Below are positions 1 to 11,865 of a stretch of 64,000 nucleotides of DNA, one piece after another; position 1 is the stretch's first letter, and every line of letters starts with the position of its first letter. The DNA lies in contig JALIZF010001679.1 in assembly GCA_029948255.1 (NCBI GenBank), positions 372,001 through 436,000 of the forward strand. The letters run 5' to 3'. Below the pieces are notes generated by a model. The model was not told the DNA's origin and ran no database searches. It saw only the letters and a list, made by a program, of their open reading frames with translations. A program made the position numbers and the translations under genes. The stretch comes from Telmatactis stephensoni. Its lineage: Eukaryota > Cnidaria > Anthozoa > Actiniaria > Isophelliidae.

Positions 1-865
1 AATCCCAACTGGCAAGGAGGCAAACCAGTTGGCTATATTACAAGCATTAGCCATGTTTGACGAGATTTAGTGAAATAATATTTTATTTGAGATCTCCACA
101 TCCACTGGATATGAAATATAAACAACTTTTGTTTTTATGGACGCAAAGCATTTTTGAAATGAAACATGCGCGCGTTCAGCCAGCGATCACGTGAAAACGT
201 TTTACATTCGGTTGAAGGACTCGTTGTACAACAGAGAAAGTTCATTGAAACTTTGTAGAGATTTGCATGTCTACAAGAAATAAATTTGAAAGTTAAAGGA
301 AAATCAATTACCGGTCAGAAGATTTGCCACTCAAGACATGAGTAATTTGAAATTGAACCAAACTGGACGTTTTCAAGACATAAAATCCAATTCAACTTCG
401 ATAATGAAAATGCTAGTTCTTCTATGTATACACTGTGTAGGCTGTTTTGGATCAAAATATCATCTCATGTTGACAGGAAAACTAGTAGTCAAGAGGGTTT
501 TTCGTTGTTGTTGTTGTTGTTGTTGTTGTTCTTTCTTTCGTCAATCAGCTCTGCTGTCAATGCTCGGCTACTGCAAACAACAGTGGCTAAGATTTCAACA
601 TTCAAGATTGTGTCATTTTTCACATCTTACATTTACAAATACAATACACAATATATGTACAGATGTTATTTTAGCGGATTATTATGCTTTCTAGTAGTGA
701 GATGGCAAGGAACACGTTAACAAATTATAGTAGCAATCTTTATTCATTCAAGTGGAATAGAAGTAGGGTATGTATTTCCCAAATTATCAGCCCATATGTC
801 AAGAATGGAAATATTAATGAATAATAAAATTTGAAAAGTAAAATACAGTACAGTAGCTGAAGTCA
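1..865. other. No gene seen; AT-rich repeat-like DNA
   Basis: No coding exon can be supported. The stretch at 60-200 resembles other parts of the window (about 2,690-2,820, 6,146-6,205 and 15,525-15,550): all contain the phrase CCACATCCACTGGATATGA or a close variant, so this is a dispersed repeat. A short (TTG)n run lies at about 504-530. Confidence 0.5.
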
Positions 866-1012
866 TTAGAGTGCTTTTAGTAAATGCATGAAACACTAAT
901 TACTAAATTGTACAAAATAGTCCTAGCTGAACAATAGAAAACAATAGAATTAGCATAAAATAGTACAAAATAGTATTACTAATATTTCACGCTTTTACTA
1001 AAGGCACTCTAA
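866..1012. repeat. Short foldback (MITE-like) element
   Basis: The left end (TTAGAGTGCTTTTAGTAAA) and the right end (reverse complement TTAGAGTGCCTTTAGTAAA) are inverted copies, and the similarity continues inward for about 40 bases. No coding capacity. This fits a small non-autonomous DNA transposon; no target duplication could be fixed. Confidence 0.6.
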
Positions 1013-1018
1013 TATACA

Positions 1019-2570
1019 ACAATTACAAAAGGGCCCACCAACCGATCCTTGAGGAACCCCACAACTAATACTGCAATAGTCTGAGTCAATAATATTGATT
1101 GAAACGAACTGCTTTCTCTCACATAGATAAGAGCGAAACCATTCAGAAACAATACCTCGTATGCCATAGTGTTCAAGTTTTGATAACAGTATTTTGTGAT
1201 CTACTTAAATGAAGGCTTAACTTAAGTCAAGAAAAAGACCACATGAAAAAATCCTTCATCTATGGATTTAACTATTTTGCCAAGTATAAGAGTTACCGCA
1301 TGACTTGTAGAATGGTTTGAGCGAAAGCCAAGTTGGTTACTATGAATAATATTTTTCTTTTGCAGAAAGTTAATCATACGTTTATCCATTAATTTTTCTC
1401 AGTAGGATTTATTAAATGCTGACAAAAGAAAAATAGGTCTGTAATTACTAGGATCTAATTGATCATGACTGCCTTTTTGTTAAATAAGGGGATTACTTTT
1501 GCGATCTTTGGACTGCTAGGCACTAGCACAGTATCAAAACAAGTATTATAAATCAATTCTAATGGTTTGGACAGACTACAGTTTAGCAGTTTTAGAAGTT
1601 TTGATTAGTGGGTATACCGAAAGGACCCGACGATTTTAAATCATCGAATTTATCTATTTCTTGCTCGATTTCTTTTTGGGTTATCGGAGCTAAATACTGA
1701 TAAACTAGAGACTTGTCTTGAGTCTAGATATTCCAAGCCGAGAGAATTAGCACTAGTTGGAATGGATTTTAATAGATTAGTGCTAACAGAGGAGAAGTAA
1801 TCATTGAAAATGTTATATATTTCTCTAACTTCTCTGAGCACAGAATCGCCTTTCTGGATTTTACTATAGGCATGTGGTTGTTACTCGTTTTAGTGGTAAC
1901 AATTTTTCTGATACCTGGCTCCAAATATTTTTAAGTTGTTGCAATTGTTAGTAAAGTAGTCATTATAACTTAGAATAATTCTTTGATTTAATGAGAGAGG
2001 TTATTTTGTTGCGGTAAATTTTGTATTTAGCATGGTGATATAGGCATTCTTAGTTATAAGATTTTCAAAAAGAGAATTTTTGATTTTTGATAGACCTTTT
2101 TATTCCTTGAATGATCCATAGTTTGAGTAGAAAAAGTTTTAATTTTCTGCTTGGAAAGGTTTTTGATGGGAGCATGTTTATCAATAATTGGTGTTATTGT
2201 GTTAAAAAAACGTAACAAATAATGTGTTTACATTATTGGCAGAAGACAAGATCTGAAGCCATTGAATCGAGCTTACTTCCTCTATCAGTGCACTTTCAAC
2301 TAGTTCAGAATAGTCTCTCTTATACACCTTAAAGTTCGATGAAAGAGCAGAGATTTTGTTATTGATAAGAAAATTCGGTAAGTGGTCTGTGAGATCACTC
2401 AATATATTGCCACTAATTAGTACAGCAGGTTCAAAAGAATTGAAAAATATGTTATCAATCAAAGTATAGCAGAATGATCTGTAATTCTTGCAGGTTGCAG
2501 GATATGAGGAGTAGAAAAGTGGGAATTCATAATATTAAGAAAATCAGATGTCAGTTGACTAACAGCAAAG
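1019..2570 (-). pseudogene. Decayed non-LTR retrotransposon (endonuclease + reverse transcriptase), Jockey/CR1-like
   Basis: Read on the minus strand, the part from 2,570 to 2,202 matches the end of an AP-type endonuclease: an ARITDHS segment, then LIDNIFFNSF and the DLTDHLPNF segment with its catalytic D-H pair. Lower coordinates give reverse-transcriptase landmarks: SNYRPI near 1,440, a GFRSNHST segment near 1,320, and the GVPQGSVGGP motif at about 1,030-1,055, where the copy stops. Several frameshifts and stops break it, so no product is expected. The C-terminal RT region and 3' UTR are missing. It abuts duplicated block A at about 2,575 and may mark that block's breakpoint. Clade is inferred from motifs only. 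Confidence 0.8.
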
Positions 2571-3163
2571 ATTTAAAGTCAAAATAATACTTGCAACACA
2601 AATTAACGAATTTAACTCAAGTTGAAGACGTAATGTGCGCGAAAAATCATCGTTGCACGCAAATCATCGTCTCGCGTTCCATGATATGAAATCGTATGAA
2701 ATGGATAGGAAATATAAACGATCTTCGTTTTAATGGATACAAAACGTTCCTTTTGTTTCGAAATCAAATGGGAATAAAACATATATGCGCGCGTACAGCC
2801 AGCGATCACGTGACTGAAAACTAGTTGTAGGCCATGCAAAACAGAGCAGAACATGCAGAGCATAGAAAATCAGTTCAAAGTACAGTCTATACTAGTTAAA
2901 TTTTCATTGGCTGTAAGTAAAGGATTAGTGACGTCATTCCTTATGCTATTTTTTAAAATGCTTTAATAAGAGTGTGCCAAACCTTACCTTCAGTTATTAC
3001 ATCGTGCCCTTGTCGTCAAACAAAACTCCAATCAAAGGCAACGTTTACTGAATAAGTATGTTACACCAATACTTTTATGGATTAGTGCTAGCTTAAATTA
3101 AACCTATACCTTAAATTGCATGGGAAATCCAGTTAAGAGTCCTCTTTTCCAACTTCCAAAAGG

Positions 3164-3184
3164 GTTATTGGGTCCTTAAATAAG
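3164..3184 (+). promoter_or_regulatory. Core promoter of peptide gene copy A (inverted CCAAT + TATA-like)
   Basis: ATTGG (inverted CCAAT) is followed closely by TTAAATAAGC, a TATA-like stretch about 185 bases before the ATG. The same arrangement is kept in copies B, C and D (reverse-complement GCTTATTTAAGGACCCAAT at about 13,930, 18,779 and 23,322). Conservation in four diverged copies and the position make it the best core-promoter candidate. Confidence 0.5.
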
Positions 3185-3368
3185 CAACGCTGACGGACGA
3201 CGTCTTCGAGTTTCTTTTTGAAAAGCCGGTCAACAAGCCCCAACTGACATTGTAGCGAGAACGGGAACCTCCATGAAACTACCAATATTGCGTCAAGTGT
3301 ATCCTTAGTAGAGCTTGCACTGTTATACTACCTTAAGACTGTCTATTGATGTAGGTCTACCAGAGAAC

Positions 3369-3915
3369 ATGAAGGTATTGTTGGTTCTTCTCCTCTGTGT
3401 GTTGATTTCCTACCATGCCAGTGGCCATGTCGACGATAATTGTAAAAGGAGGCTTGCTCTGATTGCTGCCAAGAAGCTTGATCGTGATCCAAAGTTTGCA
3501 GAGGAGTTATTCAAGGTAAACTGAACCTATAGAATGTTTTAAATATATAACAAAAACCAAACTGGACAAAAATCAATACTTTGCTTAGAGAAAGGCAAGG
3601 TGGTTATATTTCTCAATAGTTATTCATCTCTGAAATTTTTGTGAATGCAATTCTAAAAGGTGATCGAGTTTTGATGCGTAGCCTAAACGATACATACGAG
3701 AACCTCTCCAGTTCACGAACACGTAATTACCGGAGTCAGTGCATGATCATGAATTCCCAATTCCATAAATGATCCAGTCCGTATCAATTCCATTTACTGG
3801 GACGGCAATGTATAGTTGTTTAGTGCGCGGTTTTCTGTGCAAGAGGCCCCAAGTTCGATCCTCAGTGACCTCACAATCCTTGATTCGACTTCTTTCCTTT
3901 CTGTGTATCTTGAAG

Positions 3916-3947
<32 letters not shown>

Positions 3948-4165
3948 TGGAGAGAGGGGGTATAGAATGAGCGCACTGTTGGCTTCCTGCGAGACCAGCT
4001 TCTAGCTCTGCTTCTAGCTGAAGGAACTTCCGACGTTAAATCTAGTGCTTTACCTTTACCTTTTTTGACATTTTTTCTTTCTTTCAGAGGTTCGAAGATC
4101 ACTCGGACGGCGTAAAAGCTTCGTTCAACAAACGTAAAGCGCCCGAATCTGAGTTAAAGATCTAG
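3369..4165 (+). CDS. Small secreted peptide, copy A (two exons, 74 aa)
   Basis: Exon 1 is 3,369-3,515 and exon 2 is 4,088-4,165. The donor AAG|GTAAAC and the acceptor TTTCTTTCAG join in phase 0. Residues 1-19 are a clear signal peptide (MKVLLVLLLCVLISYHASG). The mature part is about 55 residues, basic, with one cysteine and an amphipathic-looking stretch RRLALIAAKKLDRDPKFAEE; the tail encoded by exon 2 starts RFEDHSDG and ends before a TAG. I do not recognise the family. A longer in-frame ATG exists upstream, but the ATG at 3,369 sits directly on the signal peptide and is shared by all copies. AATAAA at 4,215 may be its polyadenylation signal. A hormone-like, host-defence or structural secreted role is possible; none is shown. 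The single cysteine argues against a disulfide-stabilised peptide unless it dimerises. Confidence 0.75.
3807..4080 (+). repeat. tRNA-derived SINE inside the intron of peptide gene copy A
   Basis: The head looks like a tRNA gene: an A-box-like TTAGTGCGCGG at about 3,820-3,830 and a B-box-like AAGTTCGATCC at 3,851-3,861, with tRNA-like spacing. A unique body follows, and a tail rich in ACCTTT/TTTTTT that runs straight into the splice acceptor. Copies B, C and D hold the same element with the head GTTGGTTAGTGCGCGG, but the B-box part is deleted. Confidence 0.65.
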
Positions 4166-5975
4166 TTCAATCAGGAGAGCATTTAAAATAGAATAACTAA
4201 AAGCCTAAATGAATAATAAATGATAATTCATATAATTAAGTATATTATAAATTAATTAGCAATCAGTCAAGTTGCTCTGTAAAACCTGAAGACAAATAAG
4301 CATTAAAAAGCCTTTAAAATGTGAAATTGTTTTTGTATTCAAAACTAGTCGATAACAGAGTACAATAGCTCAAGTCCTTCGAACCACATGGTTATTTACA
4401 TAGCTTTAATTACGATTGAAATGTAAGTTGCAAGAATAGTGTACATAAGAAACAAAATAAATTCAAGTTATTTAGGAACATGTCTAATACACACGGCAGA
4501 CCTAGGCTCTACTTTAAATGTCGCCAACTGCAGTTAGATGAAAGATTTGTTACTACACTGGACCGAATAAACGGTGAAAAATACCCACCCCCAAAAATAA
4601 GGCCTTAAGAGGGTCGTCAACTCGGTTTTTGAGCAGAAATGTAGCATGCACTTCCCCCACCTCGAAAGACGTTTCAGTCAAAGCCAACAATCTTTCATCG
4701 GCGTTGCCATGCAGGAAGTTTGCAAACATACGACAAATTTCAAAATGAAATTGGAAACTACAATACACTACAATACACTACGATAAACCAGTGAAGAAAG
4801 TTGAACGAGCATATAGTCATGTTAAACCACAAATGTCTAAATGAATGACTACCACTGCGCTTATGACGACAAAATACTCAGTGACTTTGAACCGTTCATA
4901 TATTGCAAACTTGACATTTAAAACATTAATTCCAAAGACGAAAACAGTGTATATTTTTATAGACATGTACAGAACACAGTGTGGAATAATATTGAATCCA
5001 ATATTAAATTTTATTTCTTCAAAGCAAAGAGAATAAACAAAACAAACGAACAAAGCAGAGGAGAGCAGAGCAGAGGAGAGCAGAGCAGAGCAGAGCAGAG
5101 CAGAGCAGAGCAGAGCATAATATAGGCGGATCTTTGTTTACAATATTTTGCTCAATAGCATACGGTTAAAACTTGAAAACTTGAAATTGAAAACATAGAC
5201 GAAAACAATGTATTTTATAGACATGTACACAACACAGTGTGGAATAATATTGAATTTTCTTAATTTCTTCAAAGCAAGAGAGTAACAAACGACCAAAGCA
5301 GAGGAGAGCAGAGCAGAGCATAATATAGGCGGATCTTTGTTTACAATATTTTGCTCATTAGCATACGGTTAAAAATTGAAAACATTCAGAACTGAGTCCA
5401 AAACTTAAAAGAGCTTATTGATATCAGCTTTGTACGAAAATCCTAGCCTTTTTTGGTGCAATAGTTTGTGAGATATTAGCTTTGAAAGTTCTGGGTGGCA
5501 AAAGTGCTAATGAGCCCATACATCCTCTGTAAAATTTAGAGTATTTAAAACCTGATCATGACCACGCAGAACCTTTTTTACGTGTCTTTCTGAACATTAT
5601 CATTATCTAGATAATGTACCTTTTCCATGTTATTTCAATGTTCAGTACCGATTTGTAGATAGCTCAGCTAGGTTGGGACTTCTGGCTTCCATATGTCTGG
5701 GTGGCAAAACACTAATGAGCTCATGCATTCTCTGTAAAATAGTTTTTTTTCGAAATCTCATGAAGCAGAAACTATTTCATGTGCCAGCTCACACTTTCAC
5801 GAGGGCCTTATTCAACTATGTTCTTTCAATATTCAGTGCTGATTTGATATTATTCGGGCTAAAAAAGAAATGCCTATGCTAATGAAGCAAAATGTAAACA
5901 CTGACGAAAGCACAGCAGAGCATATAGGAAATCAGATTCAAGTACAAAGTCGTGAATCTACAGTAGAATAAATTA

Positions 5976-6690
5976 AGAGGCATTATCCAAATAATATCGA
6001 GAAAATCTGTCTAAATCACTCGTATATTTGAATGCTATTGTTTCTCTTTGCCCTGCAATATTTCACAATTATTCCACGAAATCGAGTCGTACATGAGCTT
6101 CTAGCCGACGAGGCGCCAAACACCGAGTCTGCTATTAGCCGTGTTCGATGAGATTTAGTGAAATAATGTTTTATTATCTCCACATCCACTGGATATGAAA
6201 CATGTATTTTTTATCTGGCACCTACAGGGGTCAGAGGAGGCGTAATTCATGCTCAAGCGAATGTTTTGACGGACAATTGTATAAGTCTAATATCCTTTGA
6301 TGATTGCGACGGTTAACCACGGCCACGGTTAACCAAGACTCCCATAAAGACGTACATTATAGTAGTGTATTATAACATCGGTTAACGAGGGTTAACCAAT
6401 GACGTCAGTGTAAAGCGGAAAGGAAAGAGTCAGAGTCCGAATAATTACAAAACATGTCTTATTGTAAGATATCTTCTAGTTTTCAAAATCTTCGTGTCTA
6501 ATTTACTGTTCTATAGCTACGCTTGTTGATACTAATTTATTTATCGCTCTGTTATGCGTCTGTTTCCCCTGCAAAAAAGACATGTCTGCGTTACGTTCAC
6601 AACCAAATTAGCGCGCGCTTGTGTGATGGTGCTATGATGTGTTGTTGAATTACAGGTACGGTCAGAATATATTAACAGTCAATAAATATT
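5976..6690. other. No gene seen; repeat-like spacer
   Basis: No exon is supported. GGTTAACC occurs three times between about 6,314 and 6,397 with flanking similarity, suggesting a small decayed repeat. The 6,146-6,205 stretch matches the dispersed CCACATCCACTGGATATGA repeat. Confidence 0.4.
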
Positions 6691-6701
6691 ACAATTAAAT
6701 A

Positions 6702-7280
6702 CTAATTAATTAACCCCCTTCCCCTTCCCCCCTCCCCATCCCTTAACTCTAATTGCTGCGCATACTTATGCGTTACCAGGCTAGAAAAGCGCTGGGTAGC
6801 GGTAGACTTAAGATATATAGTAGGTTTGCCTCCTCTACGAGGGTATAGCTCACTATGCAATATTATTCTACTAGATATTAACGAATAAACTGGATTACTT
6901 GCGCCAATATTCTTTATAAATTTAACACAGGCATCGTCCCGCCTTCCTTTAAGGGTCTTAAGACTCGACTTTTCTAATGCTTGACTATAAGATATGTGTG
7001 GAAATTTAATACGAAGTGCTCGCTTCTGTATAGCTTCAATGGAGTCTGCGAGGTATTTACTTAAATTTGCAAAACTAGGCGATGCGTATTCTAATACTGA
7101 TCTAACCAACGCGCAGTAAACGTTAACTATATCAGATGGTGAAACTCCAGCACGCTTTAACCTACGTATGGCATGCAGCCTTCGGTTAGCCTTCTTCAGA
7201 ACGTAATCACAGTGTTCAGTCCATGTCAAGTCGTTGGAAATATACACACCAAGAAAGTTATAGTTGTTAACTATAACAGG
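6702..7280 (-). pseudogene. 3' fragment of a non-LTR retrotransposon reverse transcriptase
   Basis: An open frame of about 180 codons reads FLGVYISNDLTWTEHCDY, then KKANRRLHAIRRLKRAGV, then a segment ending RALRIKFPHISYSQAL. This is the typical region after the RT active site in CR1/Jockey-type elements. The frame is intact here but has no upstream RT or endonuclease, so it is a 5'-truncated insertion. The truncated end abuts the Crypton fragment at about 7,263. Confidence 0.8.
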
Positions 7281-8397
7281 TGGTGTCAGAAGAAGCTACC
7301 TCAGACCAGTGACGGAAGTGTACGGGAACACGGACGACAATACAGCATACTGACGGACAGACATTTTGAGAAGGCCAGGGAGGCTTTAGCAAGCAAACGC
7401 AAACAGATACGTCGTTGTGGTAAAGGCCAAAAACCCAACAAAGCCCTTGGTTTGACCGATGATGATATCCAACAGCTCTGGTTACAAAAACAACTTGGCG
7501 ACCACAGTCCTTCAGCCTTACTTCAAACAGTATGGTTCAATAACACCATTCACTTTGGTTGGCGTGCCAGAGATGAACACCGAAGAGCCAAACTTGGAGA
7601 CTTTGAAGCAAAGCGAGAAGAAGGTCCACAGGGTGTAGAATATGTAGAGTGGATGATTGAAAGAGAATCAAAAACCAGGACTGGAGAGCAAGAAACAGTT
7701 CCACTGAGGGTATTCAATCCAAAGATGTATGCGACTGGGGGCGAAACCAGTCCTGTAAAAATGTTCAAGAATTACCTCTTACGAGGGCCAGTCGACACGA
7801 GAAACCCAGACGACCCGTTTTATCTGGCAATGATCTCTAATCCCGTGACCCAAATTTGGTTTAAACGTTAACAGCAGCCACTGGGAAAGAACTCGCTCGG
7901 TACGTTCAGGAAGAAAATGTGCAAAGCAGCTGAAATAACTGGGCGCCATACCAACCACTCAGCCCGAAGGACAATGATTACGACCTTGAGACACAAGAAC
8001 GTAGAACCGTTGAACATCATCGTTCTTGCAGGACAAAGGAACCTTAAGTCATTGTACAGTTATTCAGAAGCATCGTTTGAACAGCAAAAAGTGATGTCCA
8101 TGAAGCTGAGTCGGAACACGTACAGCCGCCAAACACGTGCGAAACAAAAGATGAGAAAATAATCTCCAAGTCAAAGCCTCTTTTTCAACGAGCTCAGCGA
8201 TGAACATCAAATCCCCTCAACAAAAGTCTGCTGGAATCCCCGATGGTATGTTTGCTAGAGCCAATTTCCAAAATTGCTCGTTTTCGTTTGGTGTTGACTT
8301 TCAAGCAGCAGTACAATCCAGAAAGGAAAATTCACCTCCAGTTAAACGATCATTGAAGCGAATACTTTCTCCAGAGAGCAGTGATGAGGAACTTTGA
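7263..8397 (+). pseudogene. Crypton-type tyrosine recombinase (DUF3504) pseudogene
   Basis: The reading frame holds ILTDRHFEKAREALASKRKQ, a LGLTDDDIQQLW segment and NNTIHFGWRARDEHR, all typical of the DUF3504 domain of Crypton elements and their ZMYM/QRICH1/KCTD1-like relatives. After an in-frame TAA (at about 7,870) the same frame continues to NHSARRT (the HxxR catalytic box) and a YSYSEAS segment with the likely nucleophilic tyrosine. A further frame change near 8,163-8,200 leads to a tail with NFQNCSFSFG. The usual second catalytic His/Arg region reads LAGQRNL, so it may be altered. Stop plus frameshift mean no full enzyme. No N-terminal part is visible and no element ends were found. Confidence 0.8.
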
Positions 8398-8399
8398 GT

Positions 8400-9300
8400 A
8401 AACTTTACAAATTGTGTCTTGTTATTGACTGAGAAAGTTGACATTTTTCTATCGAATTTCACAGATAGAACATTATTTTTCTTGCAAAAACTTAGCTTTA
8501 CTTAGCTAAATTTTGTCACCAAGTCAGCTCAACCACATGCAATAATGGGCCGAGCCAAAAACGTACCGAAGACCAATCCTTTTGTTTTGTTTTGTCTTAT
8601 AGCATATCCTAAATTCGTCTCTAGCATAACATCAGATTTTTTTTGACCATATAGCGAAACGCTCAGCTACTCTAAATTGGATCACATATAGGGCTATCGC
8701 CCGATTTTCGATCATAGATCATTCAGTTCACACAAATTCAAAAGCAAACTACGGAATCCCCGATGGATTGTCCAACAGCTTAAACCACCAGTTTTGTCCA
8801 CGTTCGTGAATTGAGCCAAGATCTAGAGCTCGATCTTTCCTTTAGAAAGTCCAGAAACTAAGTATAAAAACGAGTTGGCCAAATGATTCAGAAAGACGAT
8901 TTTCTACACTTCCTCCTCAAGGAGATAACAACTGTTTTAGAAAACGTTCCGCACCACCCAAAGTCCTCATTACACAACCTGGGAGGCCTGAAACTAAGCT
9001 TGCCCGGGGGCCCCTGTTACCTGGTAGATTCAATCTGGAACCGTTAAAATAGATATCTTGACAAAGCCTACGCAATGATCATTGACTTTGGGGCCAATCA
9101 AACAACCTCAAATCAACAAGAACCGACAGAGGATCGTTGCCTTAACTTAGGGGATGGGACTAGTCTTGATTATTCCCGAATCACGTAGCACGCAAAACTC
9201 CCGCCTCATTCCACGGATCACGCGCGCAATTGAGGCAAAATTCCAAATGAAGGGATTTGTTTAAGAGCCAAGAAAATCAATACTACGGCTTAAATCACCA
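8400..9300. other. No gene seen
   Basis: Intergenic DNA without a supportable exon or clear repeat structure on either strand; it may include the Crypton's 3' flank. Confidence 0.4.
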
Positions 9301-9305
9301 GACCT

Positions 9306-9366
9306 TTCCGCGGCTGGCAACCCCTCTCACGGCTGGCAACCCCTCTCACGGCTGGCAACCCTCTGA
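9306..9366 (+). repeat. Three-copy 21-bp tandem repeat
   Basis: The unit CGGCTGGCAACCCCTCTCA recurs three times head to tail, the last copy diverging into CTGATCG. Confidence 0.8.
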
Positions 9367-9410
9367 TCGTGGTTCGTGAAAGGTCAACAAAGCCAACCAC
9401 AGGTAGCCCA

Positions 9411-10523
9411 AGCTGTGCATTTGTATATGAAATATATGGGATTTCACGAACGATTTGCTGAAAAATATATTTTGAATAGAGAAACAATTTGAACTCATAA
9501 TGCTGTTGTGTTTGTTTTTCTGTGTATTTCTGTGAAGTTTCAAGCCGTTTCGTGCTCATTTGAGGGAGTTTTAGCAATTTGAATTCTTCTCCCTCCATGT
9601 ACATATATTACTGGAAGGTTGGAAGGCTCAACCGTCAAAAATTCAAACGGCCGACAAAAAAGGCCTCGAAAATCACTCCAAAATCAAAAGCAGGCCAAAA
9701 TATTCCCAAAAACCCATTGCCACATAAATTTCGTTATTTACTAGGATTTAAGTACTAGTTTTCGAAATTGAATAAGCTACTTTTTTTATCCGGAAGATTC
9801 TTGTTTTTACATGATTTGCCTGTTCTTAGTTTTGCACGGTGTTGTTCATGACTGTTTTTACATCAAAAAGGGAGAAATCACTTACCTTACTATAGTACCT
9901 TGCTAACATGGTCTTTCTTTAGGCAATCTGCTCAAAGATACCCAGAAGAACTCGCAAAAACTGCTGAAAAAGAACTGTAAGTACACGGCGAAGCTTTTCC
10001 TTCGTCCTCATATGCGGTACAAAATCGACCTCACTACCTCCCCACACATGTGCGCCAAAATTTCCCCGTCCCCAGTGGGGTATTTGAGCTTGGTAACCGT
10101 GGTGCAGGGGCTGTTTTGCAGAGCATAGGTCCAGCGAAAAAAGAAAAAAACTTCAAAAACTGTCTTTTTGAGGGTGTTGCACGTAAAATGTGGAGAAATA
10201 AAGGCAATCGACATATTGGAAATTTATGTGGCAATGGGTTTTTGGGAATATTTTGGCCTGCTTTTGATTTTGGAGTGATTTTCGAGGCCTTTTTTGTCGG
10301 CCGTTTGAATTTTTGACGGTTGAGCCTTCCAACCTTCCAGTAATATATGTACATGGAGGGAGAAGAATTCAAATTGCTAAAACTCCCTCAAATGAGCACG
10401 AAACGGCTTGAAACTTCACAGAAATACACAGAAAAACAAACACAACAGCATTATGAGTTCAAATTGTTTCTCTATTCAAAATATATTTTTCAGCAAATCG
10501 TTCGTGCAATTGCACAGCTTGTG
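9411..10523. repeat. Foldback element with about 310-bp inverted arms
   Basis: The left arm (about 9,411-9,733) and the right arm (about 10,214-10,523) are close inverted copies; both contain the segment reading TACATGGAGGGAGAAGAA outward-in. The centre (9,734-10,213) is unique AT-rich DNA without a gene. A diverged single arm also occurs near 38,085-38,190. This looks like a non-autonomous foldback DNA transposon. The short open frames in the arms are mirror images of each other and are not genes. Confidence 0.75.
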
Positions 10524-10524
10524 C

Positions 10525-11555
10525 TACTTGTGAGCCAACACTGACATTAAATACCGCAGACTAACCGCGACAAGCAAAGAGAATATGCCTCCCATCCTCA
10601 TTCTCCCGAGCAGACGAGCAAAATCGCCACTTTTGATTCTGATCCATTGGATAGCTAAAAGCATCTTCTTCGACTCGAAGAAATAATTATGTTTCATTCA
10701 CGGATTTCAAGAACGACGACAGAAATAAATAAAGTCATCAATGGTTTCCAAGCTGACGATCTTATTTTGAAGATCTGGGCTGAAGATCTATCATATTGAA
10801 GCCATGAAAGGTGTAGAAACTGCTGTGCGGACAATCTATCATCTTGAGCGACTCTGCCTTGTAGTCAACTTCACGGAAACTGACACTTATGCATAATTAA
10901 TGTTCCTTAAATAATGCTAAGAACGTCATCCGAAAGGCTCATGGATATTCAGTGAGTTTGAATAGTAGAGCGCGCGCAAATCACGCGCGTCTTTTTTAAC
11001 TTTTATGGTTTGTTGACGCGTTCCATCTCCCTAGAAATTATAATGACCCGGTAAAATAATATCTGTGCATATCTTGTCAACGTGATCAACCCAAAGTAAG
11101 CGGCCTAAAAATTTACGTTTTTATAACTTATTTTGGATACTTACAATGCTTCAACTAGGCCATGACATGTGTAGGATTAAGAAACAACTAGGTGAAAACG
11201 CTGATACTGAAGTTAGAAAAGCTAGAAAAAAAATTTATCAAGGGAATATATATCAAGTTTTCTAGCTTTTTGTAATGATAAGTGAAATGATAAACAAACG
11301 ATGACAAGGCGAGAGACCCCATCAATTTTTTTTATCTGTTTTGCTTTGCCGGCGCAAAGCAATTTTGTTCTATTACTCCAAACAAACAACAAAGAGTATG
11401 TCGACAAAATGAGCTCTAAAGAAGCTGTTTCTGAGTCCTTTAAGTAAGGTTTTTGGCCAAGTGAACTAAATACTTGGAATTATTGACATTTTTCGTGTGT
11501 AAAGGGTCAATCGCGTTTTATTGGAAAATGCTTCCATTGAAATCTTTAAAACATA
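10525..11555. other. No gene seen
   Basis: AT-rich intergenic DNA; no exon, RNA gene or strong repeat is supportable. Confidence 0.4.
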
Positions 11556-11865
11556 GTAACGGCAAAGAACTTAATCTGGATTCTATGAACCAGTAAACGC
11601 GTTTTTGAATAAAACTTTATTTTTTCAAGGAATTTCATGTTTGTGAAAATAGCACTGCGATCACTATAAAATATCGGTAGCTCCGATCATAATGATTTAA
11701 GCATCAAAAGAAACTTGAAACTATCCCTAGACTTGCTATGAATTTGTTTTGAAATGAGGATTTTGGTGGCGATGCACTTTTCGATCAAACAGGGAAAGTG
11801 CGGTTCAAACAATACCCAGTCGAGCCACCTTAACTTATTCTACTGTAGATTCACAATATTGTAGT

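Larger units (their letters stand above)
2577..5975 (+). repeat. Duplicated block A (inverted copy of the 11.5-25.7 kb array unit)
   Basis: The whole stretch reads as a diverged reverse complement of the units at 11,560-15,425, 16,340-20,009 and 20,010-24,535. Shared landmarks include the GTGCCCTTGTCGTCAAAC segment, the peptide gene with its promoter, the 3' flank with TTGCTCTGTAAAACCTGAAG, and a GAGCA-rich tract (5,055-5,115). Within it, 4,960-5,170 is repeated at 5,200-5,375, and the TCTGGGTGGCAAAA segment near 5,490 recurs near 5,694, about 206 bases later. Confidence 0.85.

Noticed and set aside
3794..4102. Antisense open frame (KGKGKALDLTSEVPSARSRA...) conserved in all four peptide gene copies
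   Set aside because: It lies in the SINE body inside the intron; conservation is explained by the duplications, and the start and frame differ between copies (an extra A in copy C).
9290..9604. 104-codon open frame with a mirrored 65-codon frame at 10,347-10,544
   Set aside because: Both lie in the inverted arms of a foldback element and match only each other; no domain or splice context.
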